DNA from: Bacteroidia bacterium
GTDB taxonomy: Bacteria > Bacteroidota > Bacteroidia > SpSt-205
Reading direction: 5' to 3'
Length of the DNA: 52,176 bases
Assembly (NCBI GenBank): GCA_026413325.1
Contig: JANZYW010000008.1
Span: 1 to 52,176, forward strand
A program made the translations under genes and the position numbers. Of the stretch, positions 1-7,801 are shown in pieces (within the stretch, counting starts at the first letter, position 1; each line of letters opens with the position of its first letter). Below the pieces are notes generated by a model, which was given only the letters and a program-made list of their open reading frames with translations, was not told the origin of the DNA and ran no database searches.

Positions 1-22
1 CGGAGATGTGTATAAGAGACAG
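1..22 (+). other. Nextera adapter remnant (not genomic)
   Basis: Positions 4-22 read AGATGTGTATAAGAGACAG, the 19-base Tn5 mosaic end used in Nextera libraries. The preceding CGG fits the Read 2 transposase adapter. It lies at the extreme contig end and interrupts a coding sequence, so it is a library artefact left in the assembly. Confidence 0.95.
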
Positions 23-466
23 CTTATGAGGGAACCCCCCCCATTCCCCATCGAAACCGAAAGCGATGATCTCACTGGTAGCCATCTCTATACTCTCTCC
101 ACTCCACTGACTTGCCAAGAAGCTCCAAAGAGGATTATGACCTACTAAGGCGATCGTTTCCAGTCCTTCTGGCAGAGCAGTGAGTGAAGCATATACGGCA
201 TCGCTTTCTTCCCGATAGAAGCCCATTTCTGGCTGTACCGCTTCATGGGGAAGGGAAGTCATCTGCGCTAAGAGATGGGCTGTTTGCCACGCTCTGATTG
301 CAGGACTCGTAAAAATTTTAGCAGGACGATACCCTTCCTTCAGAAGGGCTTGTCCTTGAGTAAGTACGTCCCGAATGCCTCTCTCACTCAGGGGGCGATT
401 AAAGTCCGATACGCCTGCAGGCTCCCAGTCTGATTTGCCATGCCGCATGAGAAAAATGACTTTCAT
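23..466 (-). CDS. SixA-like histidine phosphatase, 3' end missing
   Basis: This is a histidine phosphatase of the phosphoglycerate-mutase superfamily, closest to the small phosphohistidine phosphatases (SixA). From ATG at 466 I read 148 residues with the RHG signature at residues 8-10 (LMRHGKSDW), RPLSERG at 24-30, TSPAIRAWQTA at 53-63 and the second catalytic His in LVGHNP at 107-112. The family is usually about 160-170 residues, so only a short tail is lost where the adapter begins. The ATG overlaps the stop of the upstream metallopeptidase gene (ATGA), so it is probably the last gene of a corA-led operon. The actual substrate cannot be told from sequence; SixA proteins act on phosphohistidine in signalling proteins. 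Confidence 0.85.
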
Positions 467-1605
467 GGTTCTAAAAAACGAAAAACGACTGAGCTTCTTT
501 CTCCCTCTACCTGGAGAAGATATAGACCTGCGGGCAAAGCCTCTACACCGATAACGGGCTCATTCCCTCGGCGTATGAGCCTCCCAAACCCATCGTAAAG
601 TGAGACACTCTTCACATTTCCGCCTTGTATCTTTATATAAGAGCCATCTCTCCTAAGTGAGAATTGCGACGAAGGGGAACTCTCAAGGAAAGCTACTGCA
701 GCACAATCGGGGGATAAATGCTCATACCACCCACGAGCCCATCGATTGGCCTCGCTGATCAAAATACCCCCTTGCTGCTGCAAAAAATCTCTCATCCGAC
801 CTATCTGTAAAGATGTAAAGCGATGCATACAGCTGTCGTCCACGTACCCCATGAAGTTATCCACTGGATCGGGAAGATCATCAGGGGTCTCCTGGCAGGT
901 GTTGGTAGTAGCAGGTGGACACCCATAATGAGGCTGCCGCTGGGGAGGAGTGTCACATATCTCATCCCCTTCTGTGGCACATGTCTGGGGTGTCATACCT
1001 ACACACCCCCCTTCGAAAGGATGGTACAGACTCAGAACATGCCCCATTTCGTGGACTGCAGTACGCCCATAATGAAAAGGCGGACGAACTCCCACTCGAT
1101 CACCCACGACATCTCGAACCAGTACTATACCGGCCATGCCAGCCGTATCCCCTAAGGATCGAGCATACCCGATCGTATTGAAAGGCATGTACTCTACTAC
1201 CCAGATGTTGATAAAGCTATCGACAGGCCAGGAAACAAGCCGCTTGAGAGTATCCTCTTCTGCAGTCCAGTCATGCCAGCCCAAGGGAGAAATCGTCCAT
1301 GTCACACCACAAGTTGGCTGCCCCCCAGGGCCATAGCGAGGTATATAAAACTGTATCCCAGCCAAACCAAAATCTCGATTCAGGGCGCGAAGCTGTGCAC
1401 CAATCCGGTCAGGCGGGAGCCACCCAGAAGAGTCACGCCCTACCACATGAAAAACAACAGGAATCCATATCGTATCTACGTAGCCCCCCCCTCTCCTTTC
1501 TGGTACAAGGGAGCTCGACAGCCGCAAAAACGCTCTATCTACAGGACAATAGCGCTGACTCAGTCCTACCCCCACAAAAAGAAATACACCTATTATCCAT
1601 CTCAT
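463..1605 (-). CDS. Secreted zinc metallopeptidase (M43 cytophagalysin/pappalysin type) with T9SS sorting domain
   Basis: A 380-residue exported metzincin protease. Residues 1-17 form a signal peptide (MRWIIGVFLFVGVGLSQ). The zinc site HEMGHVLSLYH is at 185-195 (His185, Glu186, His189, His195) and the Met-turn DNFMGY follows at 249-254, the arrangement of M43 peptidases. Cysteine pairs around 200-237 suggest disulfides. Residues about 318-380 (SVSLYDGFGRLIRR, LPAGLYLLQV) look like a type A T9SS C-terminal sorting domain, so export by T9SS is inferred; sprA lies at the other end of this window. I chose ATG 1605 over an upstream in-frame start because it overlaps the corA stop (ATGA), carries a Shine-Dalgarno sequence and gives a clean signal peptide. 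Confidence 0.87.
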   Translation of the reverse strand: MRWIIGVFLFVGVGLSQRYCPVDRAFLRLSSSLVPERRGGGYVDTIWIPVVFHVVGRDSSGWLPPDRIGAQLRALNRDFGLAGIQFYIPRYGPGGQPTCGVTWTISPLGWHDWTAEEDTLKRLVSWPVDSFINIWVVEYMPFNTIGYARSLGDTAGMAGIVLVRDVVGDRVGVRPPFHYGRTAVHEMGHVLSLYHPFEGGCVGMTPQTCATEGDEICDTPPQRQPHYGCPPATTNTCQETPDDLPDPVDNFMGYVDDSCMHRFTSLQIGRMRDFLQQQGGILISEANRWARGWYEHLSPDCAAVAFLESSPSSQFSLRRDGSYIKIQGGNVKSVSLYDGFGRLIRRGNEPVIGVEALPAGLYLLQVEGERSSVVFRFLEP

Positions 1606-2570
1606 AACCACCTCCGCCAGCGGAAGTACCATAAAGTTATGACCGAAGAACCGATAATCACAAGCCAAGCAAAAGCGTAGCCCCACTGCCACTCTAACTC
1701 GGGCATAAAACGAAAATTCATTCCATAAACACTCGCTATAAGAGTGGGGGGCATAAAAGCCACAGTGATAACTGTAAATATCTTTATAATCTTGTTTTGC
1801 TCCAAGTTTATCAGGCTTAGAATGGTGTTCTGTATAGATTCCAACCTTTGGAAGCTAAAATTAGTATGGTCAATAAGAGATGATATGTCCTTTAGTAAGA
1901 TACGAACCGTTTCTCGTGGGGTATCAGTTAGTTTCTCAGAGCGTATCATGAGAGAGAGTACCCGCTGGATGTCGAAGAGACCTTCTCGAAGACGGATGAT
2001 AAGTTCTTGAAGGGACTGAGTTTGTAAGATAAGTCTTTGTCGCTCTTCGAAGCCCATTTCGTGGAGGGAAGTAGCCATTCTATAGATCTGCTGAGAAATG
2101 AGTTCTATGTTATCTGCGTCCGTGTCCACTACTTGTCCAAGGACTGACAATAGCAACTTGAGCGAAGAGTCAGCCTGATCTGGATTCGATTTTAGCCGAC
2201 GAACCAGTTCCTGTATGGCTCGGCTATCCTCTCCTCGGTAGGTAAAGAGTCTGTCTGCTATCCAGATTAGGCTCAAATCTTGTTCATGGAATGAAATTCC
2301 CTCTTCAGTAGGCCTAACCTCGACCAGCCGGACGATAATACGCGTTTGTCCTTCTTCTTCGTGGTATCGAGAACTGGCCTCTATTTCTTCTCGCTCCTGC
2401 TTAGAGGGGAATCGAATACCAAAGTAATTTTCCAATAGTTGGAGCTTATCTCGCTCCGTTCCGCAGACATCTATCCACAGATAAGAAGAGAGCTCTTCTG
2501 CCGAGGGTTTCTTCTCTGGCTCCTCCCATCGAGCTTGGTGATAGGGTGAGAACCGATACGCGCGCAGCAC
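1602..2570 (-). CDS. corA: CorA-family magnesium/cobalt transporter
   Basis: A 322-residue CorA-type Mg2+/Co2+ channel of the inner membrane. It has a long, charged, helical cytoplasmic N-terminal part and two C-terminal membrane helices. The signature GMN sits at residues 283-285 (SVYGMNFRFM) at the end of the first helix, followed by an acidic loop, the second helix and a basic tail (WYFRWRRWL), as in the family. The start is GTG 2570, four bases after an exact TAnnTTTG box. It heads a probable operon with the metallopeptidase and the SixA-like phosphatase. Confidence 0.93.
   Translation of the reverse strand: MLRAYRFSPYHQARWEEPEKKPSAEELSSYLWIDVCGTERDKLQLLENYFGIRFPSKQEREEIEASSRYHEEEGQTRIIVRLVEVRPTEEGISFHEQDLSLIWIADRLFTYRGEDSRAIQELVRRLKSNPDQADSSLKLLLSVLGQVVDTDADNIELISQQIYRMATSLHEMGFEERQRLILQTQSLQELIIRLREGLFDIQRVLSLMIRSEKLTDTPRETVRILLKDISSLIDHTNFSFQRLESIQNTILSLINLEQNKIIKIFTVITVAFMPPTLIASVYGMNFRFMPELEWQWGYAFAWLVIIGSSVITLWYFRWRRWL
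1608..1615 (-). promoter_or_regulatory. Shine-Dalgarno site for the metallopeptidase
   Basis: GGAGGTGG ends two bases before ATG 1605, with the GGAGG core five bases away. It fixes the start inside the operon and shows that internal genes here can use SD-led initiation. Confidence 0.65.
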
Positions 2571-2574
2571 TGAA

Positions 2575-2582
2575 CAAAGTTA
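2575..2582 (-). promoter_or_regulatory. -7 promoter box of corA
   Basis: TAACTTTG, an exact TAnnTTTG match, four bases before GTG 2570. It overlaps the coaE stop codon, so corA can be transcribed independently of the upstream cluster. Confidence 0.6.
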
Positions 2583-3185
2583 GCGGGGAAATGGGAGGTG
2601 CAAACGAGAAAAAAGCGCTTCAAGTTGGGGGAGTATGGGGAGGATACCGTCGTTAACTATAACAAAGTCTGCATAGGCGATTTTTTGCCACTCAGGCCAT
2701 TGGCTTCGAATACGACTCAGAGCGGCCCCTTCATCTGAATGGTCCCGCTCACATATTCGACGCATGCGCACTTTCAACGGAGCATACACCATGACAAGGT
2801 CGGTTACACCGGCTTGTGCACCTGCTTCCAATGTCAATGCCGCTTCTTTGAATACAGCAGGATGCCCTTCCCTCTCTCGTTCTTGGAGCCAACTCGCAAA
2901 GTCGGCGAAAGTACGAGGGTGTACCAAAGCATTAAGACGCTCTCGTTTTTTCGGTTCGGAGAAGATGGCAGCAGCGAGATAGGCTCGATTGAGTTCTCCC
3001 CCATCCGTATAAGCCGCTGGACCGAATTCGGCTTTGATGGCTTCTCTAAGAAAATCGTCCTTTTCCATGAGCTGCTTAGCTCGCACATCCGCAGAATACG
3101 TAGGATATCCCGCTTGTTCAATCTGACGCAAAATAAAGCTCTTGCCTACTCCGATCCCCCCTGTGATGCCCACGATGCGAAACAT
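2580..3185 (-). CDS. coaE: Dephospho-CoA kinase
   Basis: The enzyme phosphorylates the 3'-hydroxyl of dephospho-CoA with ATP, the last step of coenzyme A synthesis, in the cytoplasm. The protein has 201 residues, normal for the family. The Walker A loop is at 9-16 (GGIGVGKS), followed by the conserved AD of the CoA-binding part (YSADVRAKQL) and the VHP segment (LNALVHPRTF). It sits six bases after the YbbR-like gene, the usual Bacteroidota order, with an AGGAG-like ribosome site overlapping the upstream stop. Confidence 0.95.
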   Translation of the reverse strand: MFRIVGITGGIGVGKSFILRQIEQAGYPTYSADVRAKQLMEKDDFLREAIKAEFGPAAYTDGGELNRAYLAAAIFSEPKKRERLNALVHPRTFADFASWLQEREREGHPAVFKEAALTLEAGAQAGVTDLVMVYAPLKVRMRRICERDHSDEGAALSRIRSQWPEWQKIAYADFVIVNDGILPILPQLEALFSRLHLPFPR

Positions 3186-3193
3186 CCTCTCCT
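3186..3193 (-). promoter_or_regulatory. Shine-Dalgarno-like site for coaE
   Basis: AGGAGAGG abuts ATG 3185 and overlaps the stop codon of the upstream gene. This is a translational-coupling arrangement typical of an internal operon gene. The spacing is short, so moderate confidence. Confidence 0.5.
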
Positions 3194-3986
3194 AATAAAT
3201 TTGAATGAAATTCAAAGAAGAGGGGATCACACGAACCTGTCTTACAAATGGGGGGCGTTTTATCAGCTCTGGGTACACAGTGGTGTCACCTGGTAGAAGC
3301 TTGTGCATATACACTACAACTTCGAAATCAGCAGGTGACCATCGTTTCATGTGAGATTCGGGTACCCAAAAGCTCACCTCTACTTTTTCGGGATTAAGGC
3401 GGACTTTGTATCCTTTCGCTCCTTCGATACGGGGCCTCAATGCCACACTGGCAAAAACATAGCGGGAAACTTCAGCTTCGACCTTGAGAGTCTCGGGATA
3501 AACATCCCACCCAGACGGAAGGGGAATGGGATAGACATGACGACCTACTTGAGCTACTAACTCGTATTCAAAGGGAGGAAATTTCTCTTCACCAGGAGCC
3601 CATACGCTGTCTGTCAGCCATCGCGGAGATTCGACAAAGTCAGTCCCCTCAGGGAGAATCCATCGAAGGGTAGGCCGATAGGTCCGCAGTCGCAGCAGCT
3701 TACACAAGCCAGCGTGTTGAACTCCAGACATATCCCATCGCACTGTGACCCCAGAAGGAGCTGTCAGAGGCGCTAGGCATAATCGCGCCAAAGAAACTGT
3801 ATCCGGTGGCCGCCAGAAAAGCAGGGAGTAGCCTATACCCTCTGCTTCCAGGTTAATAGACGGAGAGGCCATCTCCCCTGTGCGAACTACTACTGAATGA
3901 GTAACCTTGTATCGCTGGTCCAGCTTAATAAGCAACCATAGAGTAACAGCAGCCAAAAAGGAGATAATCGGTAGAAGCCATCTCAT
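3192..3986 (-). CDS. YbbR-like domain protein
   Basis: A 264-residue membrane-anchored protein. Residues 3-20 form one hydrophobic helix (LLPIISFLAAVTLWLLIKL). The rest is beta-rich and exported, with repeat-like stretches (YPIPLPSGWDVYPETLKVEA, VRLNPEKVEVSFWVP) resembling YbbR repeats. YbbR-like proteins sit between yajC and coaE in many Bacteroidota. In Firmicutes the related CdaR regulates c-di-AMP synthesis, but there is no cyclase gene here, so that role should not be assumed. The ATG overlaps the yajC stop by four bases. Confidence 0.72.
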   Translation of the reverse strand: MRWLLPIISFLAAVTLWLLIKLDQRYKVTHSVVVRTGEMASPSINLEAEGIGYSLLFWRPPDTVSLARLCLAPLTAPSGVTVRWDMSGVQHAGLCKLLRLRTYRPTLRWILPEGTDFVESPRWLTDSVWAPGEEKFPPFEYELVAQVGRHVYPIPLPSGWDVYPETLKVEAEVSRYVFASVALRPRIEGAKGYKVRLNPEKVEVSFWVPESHMKRWSPADFEVVVYMHKLLPGDTTVYPELIKRPPFVRQVRVIPSSLNFIQIY

Positions 3987-4306
3987 GTCCCAGCTGTTGG
4001 CTGGGCATGGGCACGAATCGCAGCTTTTTCTATTCGGAGTTTTACATTTTTATCTACTTCTAAGAGCAGAGTGTCCCCTTCTATGGCTACTATTTCTCCA
4101 TGAATCCCGGAGCTGGTCACCACTTTATCTCCCTTTTTTAGAGAGTTTCGAAACTCTTGCTCCTTTTTTTGCTGTCTACGTTGAGGTAGGATTAGGAAAA
4201 AATAAAATACTACAAATATGCCGACAAGAAATACGAGTTGGATCAGCATAGGAGTAGTCGATGGAGCGGAGGCCGCCCCTCCATCTAACCAAATGAGGGC
4301 TTTCAT
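3983..4306 (-). CDS. yajC: Preprotein translocase subunit YajC
   Basis: A 107-residue accessory subunit of the Sec-DF-YajC complex in the inner membrane. It has a short N-terminal tail, one membrane helix (about 22-42: QLVFLVGIFVVFYFFLILP), the typical PQRRQQKK boundary and a small cytoplasmic domain with the family pattern GDKVVTSSGIHGEIVAI and a lysine-rich VDKNVKLRIEKAAI. It is five bases from the DUF1573 gene and overlaps the YbbR-like gene, indicating one operon. Confidence 0.95.
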   Translation of the reverse strand: MKALIWLDGGAASAPSTTPMLIQLVFLVGIFVVFYFFLILPQRRQQKKEQEFRNSLKKGDKVVTSSGIHGEIVAIEGDTLLLEVDKNVKLRIEKAAIRAHAQPTAGT

Positions 4307-4311
4307 AGGTT

Positions 4312-4779
4312 TTATTGCTTGGCTGGTATGACTTCGCCTCGGAATCGGAGTAGGTGCGAAGGAGGATCTGTGTTAGCAAAAACAGTGACTGTCTTCATTT
4401 GCTCCCCGGACCTTCCCTGTGAGTCAAAGACGACTTCCACAAACCCCTCTCCTCCCGGCGGAATAGGCTCTTTGGTCCATGCGGGAGCTGTGCATCCACA
4501 GGAAGGTTTCACATCAGTAATGCGAAGAGGTACAGTGCCAGGATTTGTGACCTTGAATCGGTAGGAAACCTTTTCCCCTTCTCGAATCTTACCAAAATCG
4601 TGCTCCAGCTTATCAAATTGAATCTTAGCCATAGGCTCTGCGGGAGCCTGAGCGACTTCAGAAGCACCTGAAGCAAGAGTAGTATCTGCTGAGGGAGCAG
4701 TCTGTCCTTTTTGCTCTTTGCTAACGGGAGTACAGGCTATCCAAATCCAGGTTAGACTTACTGCGAGTGCGTTCCGCAT
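4312..4779 (-). CDS. DUF1573 lipoprotein
   Basis: A 155-residue probable lipoprotein. The signal ends in WIWIAC with Cys16 as the likely lipidated residue; the -3 position is Trp rather than Leu, so the site is not ideal. After a low-complexity linker, residues about 50-155 form the DUF1573 Ig-like domain (FDKLEHDFGKIREGEKV, FKVTNPGTVPLRI, PSCGCTAPAW). The CGC motif is typical. The molecular function is unknown. The position directly upstream of yajC is common in Bacteroidota. It has its own TATTTTTG box. Confidence 0.88.
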   Translation of the reverse strand: MRNALAVSLTWIWIACTPVSKEQKGQTAPSADTTLASGASEVAQAPAEPMAKIQFDKLEHDFGKIREGEKVSYRFKVTNPGTVPLRITDVKPSCGCTAPAWTKEPIPPGGEGFVEVVFDSQGRSGEQMKTVTVFANTDPPSHLLRFRGEVIPAKQ

Positions 4780-4787
4780 AAGCAGGG

Positions 4788-4795
4788 CAAAAATA
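4788..4795 (-). promoter_or_regulatory. -7 promoter box of the DUF1573-yajC-YbbR-coaE unit
   Basis: TATTTTTG, an exact TAnnTTTG match, eight bases before ATG 4779 and in the gap after the YtxH gene. It would drive the downstream four-gene cluster. Confidence 0.55.
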
Positions 4796-4806
4796 GCGAC
4801 TTCTTG

Positions 4807-5118
4807 TCAGGTAGTGGTGCTACGAACTTCTCCCAGTAATCCTTCTATTTCGAGCAGGAGCTGCTCTGCCTTCTTATACTCATCTGGACGCAGTCCACTT
4901 TCCATGAAGGCCTTTTGTCGGGCTTGCTCGTAACTGGAGGAGGAGTCCCCTCCAGAGACTCGGCTTCGAAGGGCGTCCCAGTACTCTCCCAGTTTCTGAC
5001 GAAGTCGCCGACGGGTATTCACCCCGCTATCAGGGGCTATAAGGATACCAACTACTGCCCCTACCGCTACTCCTGCCAAAAAGGCCCAGAAAGCGCCGCT
5101 CCCTCGAGATTCATTCAT
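4807..5118 (-). CDS. YtxH-domain small membrane protein
   Basis: A 103-residue protein with a glycine-rich transmembrane segment at about 9-29 (AFLAGVAVGAVVGILIAPDS), followed by the Arg/Lys-rich helical stretch (RRRLRQKLGEYWDALRSRV) that marks YtxH-like proteins. The C-terminal half is charged and helical. The family is often stress-linked, with no defined biochemical role. I chose ATG 5118 rather than an in-frame ATG 30 bases upstream because it overlaps the rlpA stop (ATGA) and lies five bases after an exact TACATTTG box. Confidence 0.75.
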   Translation of the reverse strand: MNESRGSGAFWAFLAGVAVGAVVGILIAPDSGVNTRRRLRQKLGEYWDALRSRVSGGDSSSSYEQARQKAFMESGLRPDEYKKAEQLLLEIEGLLGEVRSTTT

Positions 5119-5798
5119 GTCGGCAAATGTACGACAAAAGCCTGCCATCCCTCTCGCTTCAAGCGGTCGCGCAGACTTTCCGCTTCCTTACTCGAGGAGA
5201 ACCCTCCTACTACCACCCGATACAGTTTCTTGCTGCGTATTGCACTTTGCCAGAGAAACACGGGCTCTTGGACTTCCTTCTGCGCATTCCGAGCGAGCAT
5301 ATAAGCATTTGGAAGTTCAGAAAAAGCCCCAATCTGTACAGCATACGGCTTAGGTTGGATGGCTTTTCCATCCGGAGTGAAAAAAATCAAGGAAGCGGTC
5401 GGGGACTTCGGGGGTTCTTCAAACAGTTGCGTCACCTCCAGTCGGACGGCAGCGATCCCACGGGCGAGAATGCCCAACTCTGCAGCCGCCTTTTCTGAAA
5501 GGTCTATGATTCGTCCTGTTTTCAAGGGTCCCCTATCATTTATCCGCACGACTACCGATCGCCCCGAAACTTTATCTGTAACTCGAACGTACGTACCGAA
5601 AGGAAGCGTTCGATGCGCCCCTGTCAAGGCTTGCCTGTCATATCTCTCCCCCGAAGCTGTGCGCCTCCCATGAAAACTCGGTGCATAGTAAGAGGCCTCT
5701 CCCTCTTCGACATATCCCAGCTGAGCCCATCCTATTCCTATCCACCCGATGAGTCCCCCCCACTTTCTGAACAAGCTTATTCCTCTTTCACTTCGCAT
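5115..5798 (-). CDS. rlpA: RlpA-family septal ring lytic transglycosylase with SPOR domain
   Basis: A 227-residue exported cell-wall protein. The signal peptide covers about residues 1-25 (ends GWAQ). The double-psi beta-barrel RlpA domain spans about 28-122 and contains GEASYYAPSFHGRRTASGE, the conserved LPFGTYVRV and the catalytic-site segment VVVRINDRGP with RIIDLSEKAA. A C-terminal SPOR domain (about 150-227: YAVQIGAFSELPNAYMLARN, YRVVVGGFSSSKEAESLRDR) should bind denuded glycan at the septum. RlpA enzymes cleave glycan strands lacking stem peptides. The ATG is four bases after an exact TAAATTTG box. Confidence 0.92.
   Translation of the reverse strand: MRSERGISLFRKWGGLIGWIGIGWAQLGYVEEGEASYYAPSFHGRRTASGERYDRQALTGAHRTLPFGTYVRVTDKVSGRSVVVRINDRGPLKTGRIIDLSEKAAAELGILARGIAAVRLEVTQLFEEPPKSPTASLIFFTPDGKAIQPKPYAVQIGAFSELPNAYMLARNAQKEVQEPVFLWQSAIRSKKLYRVVVGGFSSSKEAESLRDRLKREGWQAFVVHLPT
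5124..5131 (-). promoter_or_regulatory. -7 promoter box of the YtxH gene
   Basis: TACATTTG, exact TAnnTTTG, five bases before ATG 5118. It lies inside the last codons of rlpA, so it would be a suboperonic promoter. Confidence 0.5.
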
Positions 5799-5802
5799 CT
5801 CT

Positions 5803-5810
5803 CAAATTTA
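5803..5810 (-). promoter_or_regulatory. -7 promoter box of rlpA
   Basis: TAAATTTG, exact TAnnTTTG, four bases before ATG 5798. I see no other gene or structure I trust in the 5799-6026 gap. Confidence 0.6.
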
Positions 5811-6026
5811 AGAACTCGATGAGTGAAACTACCGCTTCGCTATCTTCTGTGAAATAGGGAACCGTTCTCCCTCTCTGACAAAGAGTATCTGAGTTCTCTA
5901 CTGGATAAAAAGGATAGTGAGATAAACATCTCTGGGAGAGATACACAGCCTTCGTAGCTGAGGGCACAATCCGAGGCGAGTAAAACTGCTTACAAATAAA
6001 GCCTTCTTCAAAGAGACTCCCTTTTC

Positions 6027-7715
6027 CTATCCCGCTAAGCAGTCACGCACGCCTATCCAATGAAAGCGCTTGGCGATAAAGCTACTGTCCGTGAAAGAGG
6101 CATTGCTTGCAGGATTTCCTCCTGTGCCATGGAAATCGGAAAAGGCCACGCTCTGGTTGATGAAAACTTGGCCTCTAAAGTTGAAGCTTAGAGGTACTGC
6201 AGCTTCTACAAGCAGCCGAGCAGCTGATTCTTTGAAGCCAGCATCTGTGGTATAAACTGCACAGGAAAGCATACCCCTCTCCCGAGCGATTTGGTACAGA
6301 ATCTCAAGGGCTACGTGTGCACTTTCTACGGGTATCAATAAAAGACGAGGACCGAAATGCTCTTCCCTCGTGACATGTTCATACGCTGTTTGAACTTCTG
6401 CTACGATGGGGGTGAGTGTACGGGCTTGGGCAAACTGAGGGTGCGCATAGACGGTAGCGGCGCGACGTACCTGAACAAAAGTAGACAATCGATGTACCCG
6501 TTCTGCGACCCCGTCATTCTGAAGAGCACCTAAAATAGCGGGAGCTGCCTTGGGATGGGAAGCCAGCTCTTCTATAGCCTTTTGCAAGGCTTGAGCTACC
6601 TCTTCATAAGAAAGAACCCCTTGAGGAGTGCGTACGCCCGATCGAGGGATATATACATTCTGGGGTGCGGTACACATCTGTCCACTGTAGAGGCTGGCAG
6701 AAAAAGCGAGATTCTTTGCAACGGATTCTATATCGTCTACACTTTCTAAAAGAACGCAGTTTACTCCTGCTTTCTCAAGAAACGTGACTTTATTAGGTAG
6801 AGCTTCAAGATACTGACCAAATTCCGTACCTCCTGTATAATCAATAATCCGAATGAGCGGATGTTCTGCTAATGATCGGGTCACGGGTTTCTCTAAGGTG
6901 TCCACTGCGAGCTGAACGATCGATACAGGCAAGCCATATTCCTGGAAAATCTCTTGCAGGACAGCTACCACTATCGCGATAGGATAGATGGCCCGAGGAT
7001 GTGGTTTGACGATTACGGGACTACCTACGGCCAGGCTCGCGTACAGACCTGGCAGAACATTCCAAACGGGGAAGGTCGAAACGCCAATATGCAAAGAAAT
7101 ACCCTCTGGTTGAGGGATAAAGTACTTCTCTACTACGGCTTTAGCTCTACCCATCTCTCGCTCCCATCGAACGTGGGGCGGGATATGACTAAGCTCTTCA
7201 TAAGCGACAGCGAGTGCTTCTACTGCTCGATCTGCTGCATGGGGACCCGAAGCTTGGAAAGCCATCATCCATGCCTGGCCTGTCGTATGCAAGGTAGCAT
7301 GCCCTACTTCGAAAAACTTTCGAGAAAAGCGCTCTATCGACTCCATCAGGAGACCGAGTCGTTCGGACCAAGGTACCCATCGCCAGATGGATAGAGCTTC
7401 TTGAGCGGCTCCGATCCATTCACCTACGTCCGACTGGGGATAAGATATACCCAAGGGTTCCCTCGTGTAGGGGGAAATTTCATCGGATACCACCCAGCGC
7501 CTTCCTTTTTGAAGAAGGCGGTCAAAGGGACGATTGAGCTGCGCTTTGAATTCCGCTTCTCCTCGGGAAGCCTCCTCTTCTGAATAGGCCTTCACATCTT
7601 CGGGATAGGCGTACCAATACGTCCGGCGATGCCAGGCTTCCTTGGCTTCTTCTAATCGGGCTTTGTGTTTTTCCCACAGTGTGGCCCGCTGGGGGCTAAT
7701 GTGGTAAAGGTCCAT
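6027..7715 (-). CDS. PaaN-like aldehyde dehydrogenase
   Basis: A 562-residue member of the aldehyde dehydrogenase superfamily, closest to PaaN-type proteins of phenylacetate degradation. Shared landmarks are the N-terminal YWYAYPEDVKAYSEEEASRG, TTGQAWMMAFQASGPHA in the middle, the Glu region TFLEKAGVNCV, the catalytic Cys in SGQMCTAPQNVY and the C-terminal VAFSDFHGTGGNP. Such enzymes oxidise an aldehyde intermediate with NAD(P)+. No other paa genes are nearby, so the substrate is open. I chose ATG 7715 because it follows a TACTTTTG box by five bases and matches where the family usually starts; an in-frame start 45 bases upstream is possible. Confidence 0.82.
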   Translation of the reverse strand: MDLYHISPQRATLWEKHKARLEEAKEAWHRRTYWYAYPEDVKAYSEEEASRGEAEFKAQLNRPFDRLLQKGRRWVVSDEISPYTREPLGISYPQSDVGEWIGAAQEALSIWRWVPWSERLGLLMESIERFSRKFFEVGHATLHTTGQAWMMAFQASGPHAADRAVEALAVAYEELSHIPPHVRWEREMGRAKAVVEKYFIPQPEGISLHIGVSTFPVWNVLPGLYASLAVGSPVIVKPHPRAIYPIAIVVAVLQEIFQEYGLPVSIVQLAVDTLEKPVTRSLAEHPLIRIIDYTGGTEFGQYLEALPNKVTFLEKAGVNCVLLESVDDIESVAKNLAFSASLYSGQMCTAPQNVYIPRSGVRTPQGVLSYEEVAQALQKAIEELASHPKAAPAILGALQNDGVAERVHRLSTFVQVRRAATVYAHPQFAQARTLTPIVAEVQTAYEHVTREEHFGPRLLLIPVESAHVALEILYQIARERGMLSCAVYTTDAGFKESAARLLVEAAVPLSFNFRGQVFINQSVAFSDFHGTGGNPASNASFTDSSFIAKRFHWIGVRDCLAG

Positions 7716-7720
7716 CCACG

Positions 7721-7728
7721 CAAAAGTA
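7721..7728 (-). promoter_or_regulatory. -7 promoter box of the PaaN-like gene
   Basis: TACTTTTG, exact TAnnTTTG, five bases before ATG 7715. It faces the folC promoter across about 60 bases. Confidence 0.6.
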
Positions 7729-7788
7729 ACCAGAAAAACCTTTCGTCCAGCCACTGTCACTCCTGTGAGATAGCCTCTTTCTTAGCTC

Positions 7789-7796
7789 TAACTTCG
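7789..7796 (+). promoter_or_regulatory. Probable -7 box of folC (one mismatch)
   Basis: TAACTTCG, one mismatch to TAnnTTTG, five bases before ATG 7802. The same octamer precedes the lipoprotein gene that starts at 10023. Confidence 0.4.
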
Positions 7797-7801
7797 TTGC
7801 G

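Noticed and set aside
2739-3296. 185-codon plus-strand frame opposite coaE
   Set aside because: Shadow of coaE, which has a full P-loop and family motifs.
5788-6042. Minus-strand open frame of about 84 codons between the PaaN-like gene and rlpA
   Set aside because: It has no ATG; the only usual start is GTG 5967, without a -7 box or ribosome site. Its stop overlaps rlpA and it matches no family I know.
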